Shown: positions 33,766-42,564 of the stretch, piece by piece
Layout of the letters: every line of letters starts with the position of its first letter
How positions within the stretch are numbered: the stretch's first letter is position 1
Assembly: GCA_036389255.1 (NCBI GenBank)
Contig: DASVQI010000024.1
Span: forward strand, 806,001-870,000
DNA: 64,000 bases
Direction: 5' to 3'
Source of the DNA: JACVRN01 sp036389255
Lineage (GTDB): Bacteria; Acidobacteriota; Blastocatellia; Pyrinomonadales; Pyrinomonadaceae
Made by a program: the position numbers and the translations under genes
The notes under the pieces: model-generated
The model's database searches: none
Seen by the model: only the letters and a program-made list of their open reading frames with translations
What the model was told of the DNA's origin: nothing

Positions 33766-34746
33766 CTAAGCGACTTTTGGCCGTTGTATGTAGACGGCGA
33801 CGATGATGATTGCCGCCTTGATGACCAGCGACCACGAGAATTCTATGCCCTGCATGTTGAAGCTGGTGGTTATCACCTGCATCATCAGTGCGCCTATGAC
33901 GGTGCCTATGATGGTCGCGCGCCCTCCGGTCAGGGCCGTGCCGCCTATGACAACAGCCGCGATTGCGTCCAGCTCTATCCCGAGGCCGACGTTGGAAGGG
34001 TCGCTCGCGCCGCCGCGCGCGGACTCAATCAGCCCGGCCAGCCCTGCTAGCAGCCCGCTTAGCCCGTAGACCAGTATCTTCGTGCGCATGACCTTGACGC
34101 CCGCCAGATGAGAGGCCGCTTCGTTACCGCCCACGGCGAGCACGTAACGACCGAAGCTGGTGGCGCGCATGATGAAGATGGCTGCCGCAACAATCAGAAT
34201 CATCACGAAGACCTGTATCGGAACAGGCCCTATGTAGCCGGTGCCGAGCGCTTCGAACACAGGATAACGGCCCCTGAACTCCACCAGCCGTCCTTCGCTT
34301 GGAATCTGAGCCAGCCCGCGACCGGCAATCAACACGGCGAGGGTGACAATGATTGGCTGTATGCGAAAGACGGAGATGAGTGTGCCGTTAAGAGCGCCTG
34401 TGCCAAGGGCTACGACGAGCGCGAGCATGACCGCGAGCGCTATGCCGCTATCCAGATTGATTGCGGCGACGGATGCGGCGAGCGCCATCACGGAGCCTAC
34501 GGAAAGGTCTATGCCGCCGGTGGCAATCACGAACGTCATCCCGATTGCCACGAGCATAGTGGGAGAGACTTGAAGGAGGATGTTCCAGAAGTTGTTTATG
34601 TCCCAGAAATTTCTAGTGAAGATGGCGTTGACGATAATAAGCAGGATGAGAGCGGCCAACGCCCCGTAAGTCGGGCCGAAGGCTCCGAGCCGCGAGAGCA
34701 CTCCGCCTTCTGTCCCTGCGCGGCCAACCTGTGTGGCATTCTGCAT
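33766..34746 (-). CDS. Sugar ABC transporter permease, YtfT-like
   Basis: 326 residues, about ten transmembrane helices. Motifs: IGMTFVIATGGIDLSVGSV (about 70-88), FRIQPIIVTLAVLIAGRGLAQ, RATSFGRYVLAVGGNEAASHLAG, then GASDPSNVGLGIELDAIAAVV and IGGTALTGGRA. The VIATGGIDLSVG and AGRGLAQ blocks and the DPSNVGLGIELDAI segment resemble E. coli YtfT. With the partner permease, the two-domain ATPase and the YtfQ-like binding protein it completes an importer for a furanose sugar; galactofuranose is the known substrate of the E. coli system. A degenerate palindromic repeat lies in the 139-bp gap to the ATPase gene. Confidence 0.88.
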   Translation of the reverse strand: MQNATQVGRAGTEGGVLSRLGAFGPTYGALAALILLIIVNAIFTRNFWDINNFWNILLQVSPTMLVAIGMTFVIATGGIDLSVGSVMALAASVAAINLDSGIALAVMLALVVALGTGALNGTLISVFRIQPIIVTLAVLIAGRGLAQIPSEGRLVEFRGRYPVFEALGTGYIGPVPIQVFVMILIVAAAIFIMRATSFGRYVLAVGGNEAASHLAGVKVMRTKILVYGLSGLLAGLAGLIESARGGASDPSNVGLGIELDAIAAVVIGGTALTGGRATIIGTVIGALMMQVITTSFNMQGIEFSWSLVIKAAIIIVAVYIQRPKVA

Positions 34747-34788
34747 CTATTATGCTCCTCTTCTCTGCGCTATCCCCGGCGTCGCGCG

Positions 34789-34855
34789 CTCTCTCTCTGC
34801 GCCTGCGGCGGTGAATGAAGATTAATCAGCACTCAACGCAGAGAGACGCTGCGGG
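34789..34855. repeat. Degenerate palindromic repeat (CACCGCAGAGACGCAG family, copy 3)
   Basis: Left part with CTCTCTCTGCGCCTGCGGCG and right part with CAACGCAGAGAGACGCTGCG form an imperfect inverted repeat related to copies 1 and 2. It lies inside the transporter operon, between the ATPase and permease genes. Confidence 0.65.
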
Positions 34856-34885
34856 GGGCGCGGAGAATTGAATCTGTGACACTAT

Positions 34886-36433
34886 TCATTTTTCGCTCGT
34901 CTTGTCGGACTCTTCGCTCGCGCTTCCCTCGGCCATGGCGTGAATAATCGCGTCCTGTGAAATCTCCCGCCCGCGCAGCTCGCCCACTCGCTGGCCGTCG
35001 CGCATGACAATCACGCGAGAGCTGCCTTCGACCAGCTCTTCCAGCTCGGATGAAATCATCAGCACGGCCAAGCCGGAATTGGCCAACTCGTTAATCAGCT
35101 CCTGAATCTCGCCCTTTGCGCCTATGTCTATGCCGCGCGTCGGCTCGTCCAGAATAAGAAACTTAGGGTTCTTGCAGAGCCATCGCGCCAGCAGAACCTT
35201 CTGCTGGTTGCCGCCTGAAAGCTCTCGAATCTTCTGGTCGGCGCTCGCCGCCTTTATCCCCAGCCGCTTCATGAAGCGCTCGACTATCTCCTGCTGCTTT
35301 GCGCGCGAGACGACGCCGAACTTCGTGAGCCCGGGCAACGCCGCGAGCGTCAGGTTCTCTCTGACGGAAAGCTCCGGGATGATGCCTTCGGCCTTGCGGT
35401 CTTCGGAGAGAAAGGCCAGTCCAGCCTTGATGGCATCGCGCGGCGAGCGCACCTTAAGAGGTTTACCCTCAAGATAGATTTCGCCCGACTCAATCTTATC
35501 CGCGCCGAAGATTGCGCGTGCCGTTTCGGTGCGCCCGGAGCCCAAAAGCCCCGCGACTCCGACTATCTCGCCCTCGGCCGCGTCAACCGTCACCTGATTC
35601 AGCTTGCGACCGCGCGTGAGATTGACGGCGCGGAGCAGGGGCTCTGCCCCCTTGTTCGCGTCGTGCTGCTCGAAGGCGGTCGTTCCCTGCCTGAGCTCGT
35701 CGCGCTCCTTGCCGAGCATCAGGCAGACAAGGTCTAGCTTCTCAAGCCCCGCGAGCGGGCGCGTGGCGACGAACTTTCCGTCACGCAGCACCGTCACACG
35801 GTCGCAGACCGTGTAAAGCTCATCGAAGCGGTGGCTGATGTAGACGACGGCAGCGCCCTCCGCCTTGAGGCGGCGAATCACGTCGTAAAGGATTGAGACT
35901 TCGCGCTCCGTCAGAGAGCTTGTAGGCTCGTCCAGCACCACGACTTTCGCGCCGAAGGAGACGCCGCGCGCAATCGCTATCATCTGCCTCAAGGCTATGT
36001 TCAGGCTGCCGAGCGTCGCTCGCGGGTCTATCTCAAGCCCGAGCCTTCCCAGAAGCTCCGAGGCGTCGTTGTTCATGCGCTTCCAATCTATCAGGCCGAA
36101 GCGCTTGGGCTCGCGGCCGAGATAGATATTTTCAGCGACGGTTCGAAACGCCAGCAGGTTAACTTCCTGATAGACGGCGACGACGCCCGCGTCCTGCGCC
36201 TCTTCCGGCGTGCGAAACTCTACGGGCCTGCCTTCCAGATGCATTGTGCCGCCGTCGCGCGTGTAAGCGCCCGTCATAATCTTAATCAGCGTAGACTTGC
36301 CCGCGCCGTTCTCGCCCACAAGGGCGTGAACCTCGCCGCGCTCAAGCTGCAGGTCAACGCCCGCGAGCGCTCTGACGCCCGCAAAGCTCTTTGTGATTCC
36401 CTCCATCCGGAGGAGCGGCTCGTTTGTGCTCAT
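34886..36433 (-). CDS. ytfR: Sugar ABC transporter ATP-binding protein (YtfR/RbsA/MglA type)
   Basis: 515 residues with two ABC ATPase domains in tandem, as in carbohydrate CUT2 transporters. Domain 1 has Walker A GENGAGKST (about 38-46), a Q-loop in VAVYQEVNLL and Walker B VVLDEPTSSL. Domain 2 has GLLGSGRTE in the Walker A place (degenerate, as is usual in this family), the signature LSGGNQQKVLLARWL and Walker B LILDEPTRGIDIG. VYQEVNLL with ENIYLGREP matches YtfR and MglA types. The symbol is given by similarity and by operon order, since specificity lies in the binding protein. The ATG is 68 bp after the ytfQ-like stop, with a palindrome in the gap. Confidence 0.9.
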   Translation of the reverse strand: MSTNEPLLRMEGITKSFAGVRALAGVDLQLERGEVHALVGENGAGKSTLIKIMTGAYTRDGGTMHLEGRPVEFRTPEEAQDAGVVAVYQEVNLLAFRTVAENIYLGREPKRFGLIDWKRMNNDASELLGRLGLEIDPRATLGSLNIALRQMIAIARGVSFGAKVVVLDEPTSSLTEREVSILYDVIRRLKAEGAAVVYISHRFDELYTVCDRVTVLRDGKFVATRPLAGLEKLDLVCLMLGKERDELRQGTTAFEQHDANKGAEPLLRAVNLTRGRKLNQVTVDAAEGEIVGVAGLLGSGRTETARAIFGADKIESGEIYLEGKPLKVRSPRDAIKAGLAFLSEDRKAEGIIPELSVRENLTLAALPGLTKFGVVSRAKQQEIVERFMKRLGIKAASADQKIRELSGGNQQKVLLARWLCKNPKFLILDEPTRGIDIGAKGEIQELINELANSGLAVLMISSELEELVEGSSRVIVMRDGQRVGELRGREISQDAIIHAMAEGSASEESDKTSEK

Positions 36434-36452
36434 AAGAATAGGTGTCGGGTGT

Positions 36453-36491
36453 CAGGTGCCGGGATTTTCTTTTACCAAAACCCGGCACCTG
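36453..36491. repeat. Perfect 11-bp inverted repeat between ytfQ-like and ytfR-like genes
   Basis: CAGGTGCCGGG (36453-36463) and CCCGGCACCTG (36481-36491), with inner TTTT and AAAA that can extend the stem. In an operon such a stem after the binding-protein gene often stabilises that part of the transcript, giving more binding protein than permease; this is inference. Confidence 0.7.
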
Positions 36492-36501
36492 TCCCCTGCT
36501 T

Positions 36502-37497
36502 TTAGTAGGCTTCGTTGACGAACTGCGCGGCGTTCGTTGAGTCGAAGAACCTGTCTTCCAGAATTATCTTGGGCGGAATAGATTCCTTCCTTAGATACTT
36601 CTCAAGGGTGTCGAAGGCCAGCGTGCCGAAGCGCGGGTTGGATTCGACGGTGATGTTCATCTCGCCGCGCATGATGGCTTCGAGCGCGGCCTTCTCGCCG
36701 TCCACAGAGACAATCAGCACGTCTTTGCCGGGATTCATGCCCGCAGCTTTGAGCGCCTGAATTGCGCCGAGCGCCATCTCGTCGTTGTGCGCGTAGACGG
36801 CCGTGATGGCTTTGCCGTGGGCCTGTATGATGTTCTCCATCACCTTCTGACCTTCCGCGCGTGAGAAGTTTCCGGTCTGCGAGGTGAGAATCTTCATGTC
36901 CGCAGAGTTCTTGATGGCGTCGCGGAACCCCTGCGAGCGGTCGCGCGCAACGCTTGAGCCAGCCGTGCCCGTCAGCTCCACGATTCCAGCCTTGCCGTTG
37001 GAGTTCTTAACCAGCCACTCGCCCGCGCGCCGGCCCTGCTCCACGAAGTTCGAGCCGAGGAAGGCCACGAAATCTTCGCCCGGTTTGCCTGCGGCCTCCC
37101 GGTCAATCAGGAAGACAGGAATCTTCGCATCCTTAGCGCGCTGCAAGGCGGAGCCCAAGCCCTCAAACTCGCGCGGCGCAAGGAAGATTGCGTCCACTCG
37201 CTGCGCTATCAAATCCTCCACGTCCGAGACTTGCTTGGAGGTCTGGCCCTGAGCGTTGGTGACGATAAGCTCGAACCTGTCGCCGCGCTTCTTGGCCTCG
37301 TCCCGCATGCTGTTGGTTTCGGCTATGCGCCACGGATTGTTCTCTTCCATCTGCGAGAAGCCTACCTTGAGCTTGCCTCCCTGTCCCGAAGAGCCGCCGC
37401 GACTGCCCTGCTTCGCGCAACTGGAAAGAGCGAGCAGGCAGGCGACAACCATTATCAAGATGGTCGTAAGTCCTCTTGAGCTAGCGAAAGTTTTCAT
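36502..37497 (-). CDS. ytfQ: Sugar ABC transporter substrate-binding lipoprotein, YtfQ-like
   Basis: 331 residues. The signal peptide ends in lipobox ALSSC (Cys near 27), followed by a Gly/Ser tether, so the protein is lipid-anchored. The mature part is a type I periplasmic binding protein: KVGFSQMEENNPWRIAET, DAIFLAPREFEGLGSALQRA, PVFLIDREAAG, VELTGTAGSSVARDRSQGF, AVYAHNDEMALGAIQALKAAG. These blocks follow E. coli YtfQ, the galactofuranose-binding protein, closely (for example the VGFSQ start, the FLLDR-type block, ELQGTVGASVA and VYAHNDDM). A furanose form of galactose or arabinose is therefore the favoured ligand, though fine specificity needs the pocket residues. Confidence 0.88.
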   Translation of the reverse strand: MKTFASSRGLTTILIMVVACLLALSSCAKQGSRGGSSGQGGKLKVGFSQMEENNPWRIAETNSMRDEAKKRGDRFELIVTNAQGQTSKQVSDVEDLIAQRVDAIFLAPREFEGLGSALQRAKDAKIPVFLIDREAAGKPGEDFVAFLGSNFVEQGRRAGEWLVKNSNGKAGIVELTGTAGSSVARDRSQGFRDAIKNSADMKILTSQTGNFSRAEGQKVMENIIQAHGKAITAVYAHNDEMALGAIQALKAAGMNPGKDVLIVSVDGEKAALEAIMRGEMNITVESNPRFGTLAFDTLEKYLRKESIPPKIILEDRFFDSTNAAQFVNEAY

Positions 37498-37547
37498 GTC
37501 TCATGGTCTCCAATGATTCAACATTTATGCTACGGAAGCGCCCGACT

Positions 37548-39170
37548 TCAGCGCGAAGGCGTGACGCGCAGCCAGTCGAAGCGGGCGGGCGCTGTCTGCG
37601 CTCCGCCAGCCGTCAGGGCCACGCGCACGCCCCTGTCCCAAGGCGGCAGGTAGCTTCCGTCAACCGTCCCGCCCACGTCAGTCCATTGCCGCCCGTCCCG
37701 GCTGAAAGCGAAGCGGTAAAGATAGCCGCCCTTTGCCGTCATGCGAAGCTGCACGGGAGCGCCTGTGGCGGGCGCCTGAGCCTGTGCGACCGTCAGCTTA
37801 TTTCCCTTCTCTATGCGCCACACGGTAAGCTGGCCGTCGCTGACGGATAGCCCTATGGCATTCTCGTTGTCCCCGTAAGCGGCGAGGCTCGCAAGCAGTC
37901 CCTGACGCATCCCCCTTGTATCAACTCTGGTAGTAGCCACGTAATCGCCCGTGGTAGTGGGGCGGGCTACGACCGCGCTGACGACCGGGTTCTTGCTCTG
38001 GCTGGCGGCCGAAGGCGCTAGAAGGAGTTGACCGCCCGCGCGTCTCTCGACCTGAATCTGCGGCTCGTCCGATTGCGGCCATTGCCAGCCGAGCCCTATG
38101 CGCGGCGAGAGGAAATCATCGAAGAACGAATATTCGGCCCTGCGGTCTGGAGCGCCAAAGGGCGAGGAGGCCGTCAGGCTAGGGCCACGCCCGCCGTTAA
38201 TCGTCGGCCATCCGTCCGCGCCCCACTGAATCTCGTCCAGCAGCGCCTGTCGTCCCACGTAAACGAAGTCGTCCGCCTTGTAGGCGTGATAAAAGAGAAA
38301 GTCTCGCCCGCGCTGGTCTGTGATGACGGTGCCGTGGCCCGGACACTTCCATGTCTCGTTACCGCGCATGATTGGGTTGGCGGGATTCTTCTCCCACGGG
38401 CCGAGGAGCTTGCGCGAGCGGGCCACGCCAATCATGTAGTTGCATTCGCGCGCGCAACAGAAGTTGCCGGAGTAGAAGATATAAAAGTAACCGTTGCGAC
38501 GTACCACGGCAGGGCCTTCGACCAAATCTCCGTAGGGCAGAGTGGCGTGCTTCTCCCACGGCTGGTCGTTGTGAAACAGCTCCTTGCGCTCGCCTACCAA
38601 TTTTGTCCCGTCAGCCGAGAGAGGCTGCGCCCAGATGGGTGTGGGCTTGCTGACGCTGTTGCCGTCCTCTTTCCAGAGCAGGTAGCGCCGCCCGTTCTCA
38701 TCCGTCACGGGGAAACCGTCAATCGAGCCCACCTCCTGACAGACCAGAGGCCCGTGGTCTGTGTACGGCCCCTGCGGGCGGTTGGAGGTCGCTACGGCCA
38801 CGCAGAGCGGCCCGCCTTTTTTACGCGCCGCGTAGTAGATGAAGAAGCGCCCCCTGTCATAAGAGATTTCCGGTGCCCAGTAACTGCCTACAGACCAATC
38901 GGGCCGCTTCTTAAAGACGGCTCCGACTATCTCCCAGTTGACCATGTCGCGCGAGTGCAGTATGGGAAACTCCGGCGCCCATTCGGAAGTGGTAGCCGTG
39001 GCCCAGTAATCCTGACCTATGCGTATGATTGACGGGTCTGGGAAATCGCCTGCCATGGCGGGGTTGGTGTAAGTCTGACGACGCTGAGCGACTGCGGTCG
39101 TCACAACGAGCGCCAGCAGCGCCGCCGCGTATAGAGGACGAAGCCAGTGCTTAAGAGAAGTTCTTCCCAT
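37548..39170 (-). CDS. Secreted GH43 glycoside hydrolase with C-terminal beta-sandwich (long form 1)
   Basis: 540 residues. A signal peptide (YAAALLALVVTTAVA) precedes the five-bladed GH43 propeller. Catalytic candidates: general base Asp in MAGDFPDPSII (about 41-51), the pKa-modulating Asp in GSIDGFPV (near 145) and general acid Glu in LVEGPAVV (near 205). Residues from about 355 form a second beta-sandwich (GH43_C2 type), as in beta-xylosidases and alpha-L-arabinofuranosidases. A vicinal Cys pair occurs in SGNFCCARECNYM. It is a paralogue of the GH43 at 55055-56650, sharing TNP-x-GDFPDPS, EWAPEFPILHS and WKEDGNS blocks. It sits between the LacI-type gene and the ytfQ-like gene. An exo-acting furanosidase on arabinose or galactose side chains is plausible. 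Confidence 0.88.
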   Translation of the reverse strand: MGRTSLKHWLRPLYAAALLALVVTTAVAQRRQTYTNPAMAGDFPDPSIIRIGQDYWATATTSEWAPEFPILHSRDMVNWEIVGAVFKKRPDWSVGSYWAPEISYDRGRFFIYYAARKKGGPLCVAVATSNRPQGPYTDHGPLVCQEVGSIDGFPVTDENGRRYLLWKEDGNSVSKPTPIWAQPLSADGTKLVGERKELFHNDQPWEKHATLPYGDLVEGPAVVRRNGYFYIFYSGNFCCARECNYMIGVARSRKLLGPWEKNPANPIMRGNETWKCPGHGTVITDQRGRDFLFYHAYKADDFVYVGRQALLDEIQWGADGWPTINGGRGPSLTASSPFGAPDRRAEYSFFDDFLSPRIGLGWQWPQSDEPQIQVERRAGGQLLLAPSAASQSKNPVVSAVVARPTTTGDYVATTRVDTRGMRQGLLASLAAYGDNENAIGLSVSDGQLTVWRIEKGNKLTVAQAQAPATGAPVQLRMTAKGGYLYRFAFSRDGRQWTDVGGTVDGSYLPPWDRGVRVALTAGGAQTAPARFDWLRVTPSR

Positions 39171-39200
39171 GATTATCTCAGTCCTTTTATGAATTATGCT

Positions 39201-40211
39201 TTAGCGTACAGGAGGCCCCGTGGAATCGCGCAGCACGAGGTGCGTGGGGATTTTCACCTCCACGCCCTGCCCTTCCGGATGCTCAATCGTTGCGAGCAGC
39301 GCTTCCACGGCTTCGCGGCCAAGCTCTCTGCGCGGCAGGCAGATGGTCGTCAGGGGCGGGCTGCTCAAAGCCGCAAACGCTATGTCGTCAAACCCTACGA
39401 CGGAAATATCTGCGGGCACATGGACGCCGCGCTCTCTGAACTCTTCTATAGCGCCGAGGGCCATCATGTCGTTTGCGACTATGACGGCTGTCGGAAGCTC
39501 GCCCGAGTCGAGCATGCGGCGCGCGGCGCGGCGGCCGCCCGTGAAACGAAAGTCGGCCTCGTACATCATGAGCGGGAGAGAGCCCGGAAGGTGAAGCGCC
39601 ATAGAATCACAAAAAGCCCTGAACCTTCTGGCGGCGGAGCGCAGGTGGCCCGGGCCGCCTATGTAAGCAATCTTCCTGTGGCCGAGCGAGACAAGATGAT
39701 TGATGGCCTCTTCGATTCCCGCCTCGTAATCCACGACCAGATTGCTCATGCAAACTCCGGCAGAGCCAAGGTCAAGAAAGACGACCGGGACATGAAAGCG
39801 CGCAAGCTCCGCTATCAACTCTATGTCAAGCTCTGAAGTCATCAGCGCGACGCCCGCCACCTTTCGCTCTATAAAGCGCCTGACGTAATTAACAGTCCGC
39901 TCGGCGTCGTAATCCGTGTTCGACAGAATCACGTCGTAGCCTTTTTCAAAAGCCACCGTCTCTATGCTTTTAACGAGGTCAGGGAAGAAGGGGTTAGAGA
40001 TGTCCGAGATGAGAAGTCCGAGCGTGTTGCTGCGCCCCGAAGCAAGACTGCGCGCGTTCGCGTTCGGATAATAGTTGCAGTCCTCTATGGCACGCATCAC
40101 CCTCTGCCGGGTCGGCTCCGAGACGACCCTCGTGTTGTTGATAACGTGCGAGACTGTGGCGATGGATACGCCAGCCTCTCGTGCTACATCTTTGATACGC
40201 GTCTTGGACAT
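39201..40211 (-). CDS. LacI-family transcriptional regulator
   Basis: 336 residues. The N-terminal HTH (IKDVAREAGVSIATVSHV, about 5-22) and hinge helix (NARSLASGRSNTLGLL) are typical. The effector domain is a type I periplasmic-binding fold with SDISNPFFPDLVKSIE, VVFLDLGSAG, HRKIAYIGG and VVGFDDIAFAAL. Its place between galK and GH43 genes suggests control of galactose/furanoside use. LacI-type palindromes with the CGCTTAAC half-site overlap the TonB-receptor promoter at 50288 and recur at 50163, making that promoter a candidate target. I saw no comparable site in front of its own operon. LacI proteins are usually released by a sugar or sugar phosphate. Confidence 0.92.
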   Translation of the reverse strand: MSKTRIKDVAREAGVSIATVSHVINNTRVVSEPTRQRVMRAIEDCNYYPNANARSLASGRSNTLGLLISDISNPFFPDLVKSIETVAFEKGYDVILSNTDYDAERTVNYVRRFIERKVAGVALMTSELDIELIAELARFHVPVVFLDLGSAGVCMSNLVVDYEAGIEEAINHLVSLGHRKIAYIGGPGHLRSAARRFRAFCDSMALHLPGSLPLMMYEADFRFTGGRRAARRMLDSGELPTAVIVANDMMALGAIEEFRERGVHVPADISVVGFDDIAFAALSSPPLTTICLPRRELGREAVEALLATIEHPEGQGVEVKIPTHLVLRDSTGPPVR

Positions 40212-40241
40212 CAGCTCTTCAGGGCCATGCGTTCGGCTCGT

Positions 40242-41402
40242 TCAGGTAACCTCTCTGGCGCCTGCGCCCGGTTCTGAAATATAGATGGTTGGAGTCCTCT
40301 GTGTGCGTTTATTATAACCGTCAACGACTGCTTCCTGAAATTCTTTCAAAGCCTCGCGGCGCACAAGATTGACCGTCGAGCCGCCGAAGCCCCCGCCCGT
40401 CATGCGCGCTCCGTAAACGCCCTTGACTGAGCTTGCGACTTCCGTCATCACGTCAAGCTCCATACAACTCACCTCGTAATCATCACGTAATGATGTGTGG
40501 CTGGCGCGCATCAATCGCCCAATCTCTTCAAAGTCGCTCGCCCTCAAAGCATCTGCGGCCCTCAGCGTGCGAGCATTCTCGGTCACGACGTGGCGGCAAC
40601 GGGAGCGCAAAGGCTCCGGCAGCATCCCTTCGTGGCGCTCGAGCTCTTCCACGCTCACGTCGCGCAGCGCGCGAATCCCCGGCAGGACTCGCTTGAGAAT
40701 CTCTACGCCCTGCTCGCACTCCGCGCGTCTGGTGTTGTACTCCGAAGAGGCCAGCTCGTGCTTGACGCCCGTGTCACAGATTGCGACCACGGTGCTTGAA
40801 GTGTCCAAGGGAATCTGCGTCGTCTCAAGCGAGCGGCAATCTATAAGAAGCGCGTGGCCTTCGAGCGCGCACGCGGCTACTAGCTGATCCATGATGCCGC
40901 ATTTAGTTCCCACGTAAACGTGCTCTGCCTGCTGGCCCGCGAGCGCCAGCTCGACCTTGTCAACCGCAGCGCCCGAAACCTCCATGAGCGCAAGGCCCGT
41001 TGATATTTCAAGCGCCGCCGAAGATGAAAGCCCCGCTCCCGACGGCACATCGGATAGAAGCAACAGGTCTGCGCCGCCTAAGATGACGCCGCGCGACATC
41101 AGAGACTGCGCGACGCCCTCCACGTAATCAACCCAAGCCCCGCGCAGCTTTGGCCCCGGATTATCAAGGTCGAACTCCGCGCGCTGGTCTGCGTTGAGAG
41201 AATGAACGCGAACCCTTCGACTGTCATTACTTCCGGCTGCCACCACGACCTCGCGGTCTATGGCCATAGGCAGCACGAAGCCGTCGTTATAATCCGTATG
41301 CTCTCCTATCAGATTGACCCGACCGGGCGCGCTGAACAGGCGGGGCTCGCCGCCGCCGAACATTTCGCGGAAACGGTCGCGCACGCGCTCGCGGTCAACC
41401 AT
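40242..41402 (-). CDS. galK: Galactokinase
   Basis: 386 residues. It phosphorylates D-galactose at C1 with ATP (first Leloir step). All three GHMP kinase motifs are present: the galactokinase signature GRVNLIGEHTDYNDGF (about 27-42), the ATP-binding PSGAGLSSSAALE (about 120-132) and the C-terminal GARMTGGGFGGS (about 333-344). CGIMDQLVAAC contains the catalytic Asp position. The ATG at 41402 is preferred to an ATG ten codons earlier, because it overlaps the galT stop (ATGGTTGA, 8 bp) in the manner of translational coupling. The lacI-type gene follows after 30 bp. Confidence 0.95.
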   Translation of the reverse strand: MVDRERVRDRFREMFGGGEPRLFSAPGRVNLIGEHTDYNDGFVLPMAIDREVVVAAGSNDSRRVRVHSLNADQRAEFDLDNPGPKLRGAWVDYVEGVAQSLMSRGVILGGADLLLLSDVPSGAGLSSSAALEISTGLALMEVSGAAVDKVELALAGQQAEHVYVGTKCGIMDQLVAACALEGHALLIDCRSLETTQIPLDTSSTVVAICDTGVKHELASSEYNTRRAECEQGVEILKRVLPGIRALRDVSVEELERHEGMLPEPLRSRCRHVVTENARTLRAADALRASDFEEIGRLMRASHTSLRDDYEVSCMELDVMTEVASSVKGVYGARMTGGGFGGSTVNLVRREALKEFQEAVVDGYNKRTQRTPTIYISEPGAGAREVT

Positions 41403-42396
41403 CGTTCGAGCCCTTCCAGACAACGGGCGCAACGTGCGAGCGCAGCTCCGCAGCCTTCTCTTCCGCCAGCGTGTCGTTGATGAACATGCCCGCGCCAGTC
41501 TCGCTTCCCGCCAGATACTTAAGCTTGGTGGCAGTCCTGAGCGGCGGGTAAAACTCTATGTGGAAATGATAGTAAGCATAAGCGCCGCCGTCGGTCGGCC
41601 TCTGGTGAAGCACCATCATGTATGGGAAGGAGAGATTAAAGAGCTTATCGTAAGCGACCAATACCATCTTCAGAAGCTCGGCCAACTCGCGCTGCTCGGA
41701 CGCGCTCATGTCCGTCAGCGCCTGTAGGTGACGCAGAGAGCTTATGTGAACCTCGTACGGGTAGCGCGCAAAGAACGGGACGTAGGCGACGAAGGAGCCG
41801 TTCTCCGCCACGACCCTGCGGCGGTCGCGCCGCTCTTCGCCCGCGATGTCGCAGAGCAGGCAGCGTCCCGTGACGGCGTGATGAGAGCGCGACTGCTCAA
41901 GCTCACGCTCTATGCGCGGCGGGATGAAGGGGTAGGCGTAGATTTGGCCGTGCGGGTGATGAAGCGTGACGCCTATGGCCTCGCCCTTATTCTCGAACTC
42001 GAAGACGTAATCAACGAAAGGAAGCGCGCCCAACTCCGTGAAGCGGTCAGTCCAGACCTGTATCAGCTTGTGAATCTGCTCCACGGGCTCTTCGGCCAAC
42101 GTGGAATTGTGACGCGGAGAGTAGAGCACGACTTCGCAGACGCCTTGGCCGGGACGCACCGGATAAAGCTCCGTGGCTTCAACTGCCGGTTCGGGCGGGT
42201 CTGGCCTGAGCGAAGGAAAGCGATTCTCGAAGACCACCAAGTCATAGTCGCTCTCGGGAACCTCAGTCGGAAAGCCGCCGGGCTTAGTAGGGCACAGTGG
42301 ACAGAAGTCGGCCGGAGGCATGAAGGTGCGCTCCTGCCTGTGCGTGGCCGTAGCCACCCATTCGCCCATGAGTGGATTCCAGCGAAGCTCAGACAC
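41395..42396 (-). CDS. galT: Galactose-1-phosphate uridylyltransferase
   Basis: 333 residues. It transfers UMP between UDP-glucose and galactose-1-phosphate. The HIT-superfamily active site GVTLHHPHGQIYAY (about 155-168) contains the nucleophilic His of the HPHGQ motif. Zinc ligands are likely in DFCPLCPTK (about 30-38) with later His residues. HFHIEFYPP is the second family His block near residue 280. The GTG at 42396 is chosen over an upstream ATG (42426) because GGCGGAGGAGG stands 7 nt before it and the GalT fold begins at SELRWNPLMGEW. This GTG overlaps the stop of the 51-residue small ORF (GTGTCTGA), so the two are translationally linked. Confidence 0.93.
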   Translation of the reverse strand: MSELRWNPLMGEWVATATHRQERTFMPPADFCPLCPTKPGGFPTEVPESDYDLVVFENRFPSLRPDPPEPAVEATELYPVRPGQGVCEVVLYSPRHNSTLAEEPVEQIHKLIQVWTDRFTELGALPFVDYVFEFENKGEAIGVTLHHPHGQIYAYPFIPPRIERELEQSRSHHAVTGRCLLCDIAGEERRDRRRVVAENGSFVAYVPFFARYPYEVHISSLRHLQALTDMSASEQRELAELLKMVLVAYDKLFNLSFPYMMVLHQRPTDGGAYAYYHFHIEFYPPLRTATKLKYLAGSETGAGMFINDTLAEEKAAELRSHVAPVVWKGSNDG

Positions 42397-42544
42397 CGCG
42401 TTCCTCCTCCGCCTCTGACACTGCATCAGGCTCCGCAGGCTCCGCTCCGGCCTTCGCGCCGGAGGCTGTTTCGGGCTCCTCTTCCCCGAAGGTATAGAAA
42501 ATCAGGTAACGCCCGTCCGCGAGCGTGATTCGTCTTCGATTCAT
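42389..42544 (-). CDS. Small 51-residue protein of unknown function upstream of galT
   Basis: ATG at 42544, stop at 42389-42391. The translation begins MNRRRITLADGRYLIFYTFG and continues as an acidic, Ala/Glu/Pro-rich tail (about residues 21-50). A GGGGGGAAG Shine-Dalgarno-like stretch lies about 10 nt before the ATG. The stop overlaps the galT start by 8 bp in the GTGTCTGA arrangement. The ordered, hydrophobic N-terminal half and the disordered acidic tail look like a real small protein. I do not know its function; translation of it may also tune galT expression. It is too short for usual gene-length cut-offs and easily missed. Confidence 0.7.
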   Translation of the reverse strand: MNRRRITLADGRYLIFYTFGEEEPETASGAKAGAEPAEPDAVSEAEEERGV

Positions 42545-42564
42545 GCCGCTCTGGCTTCCCCCCT

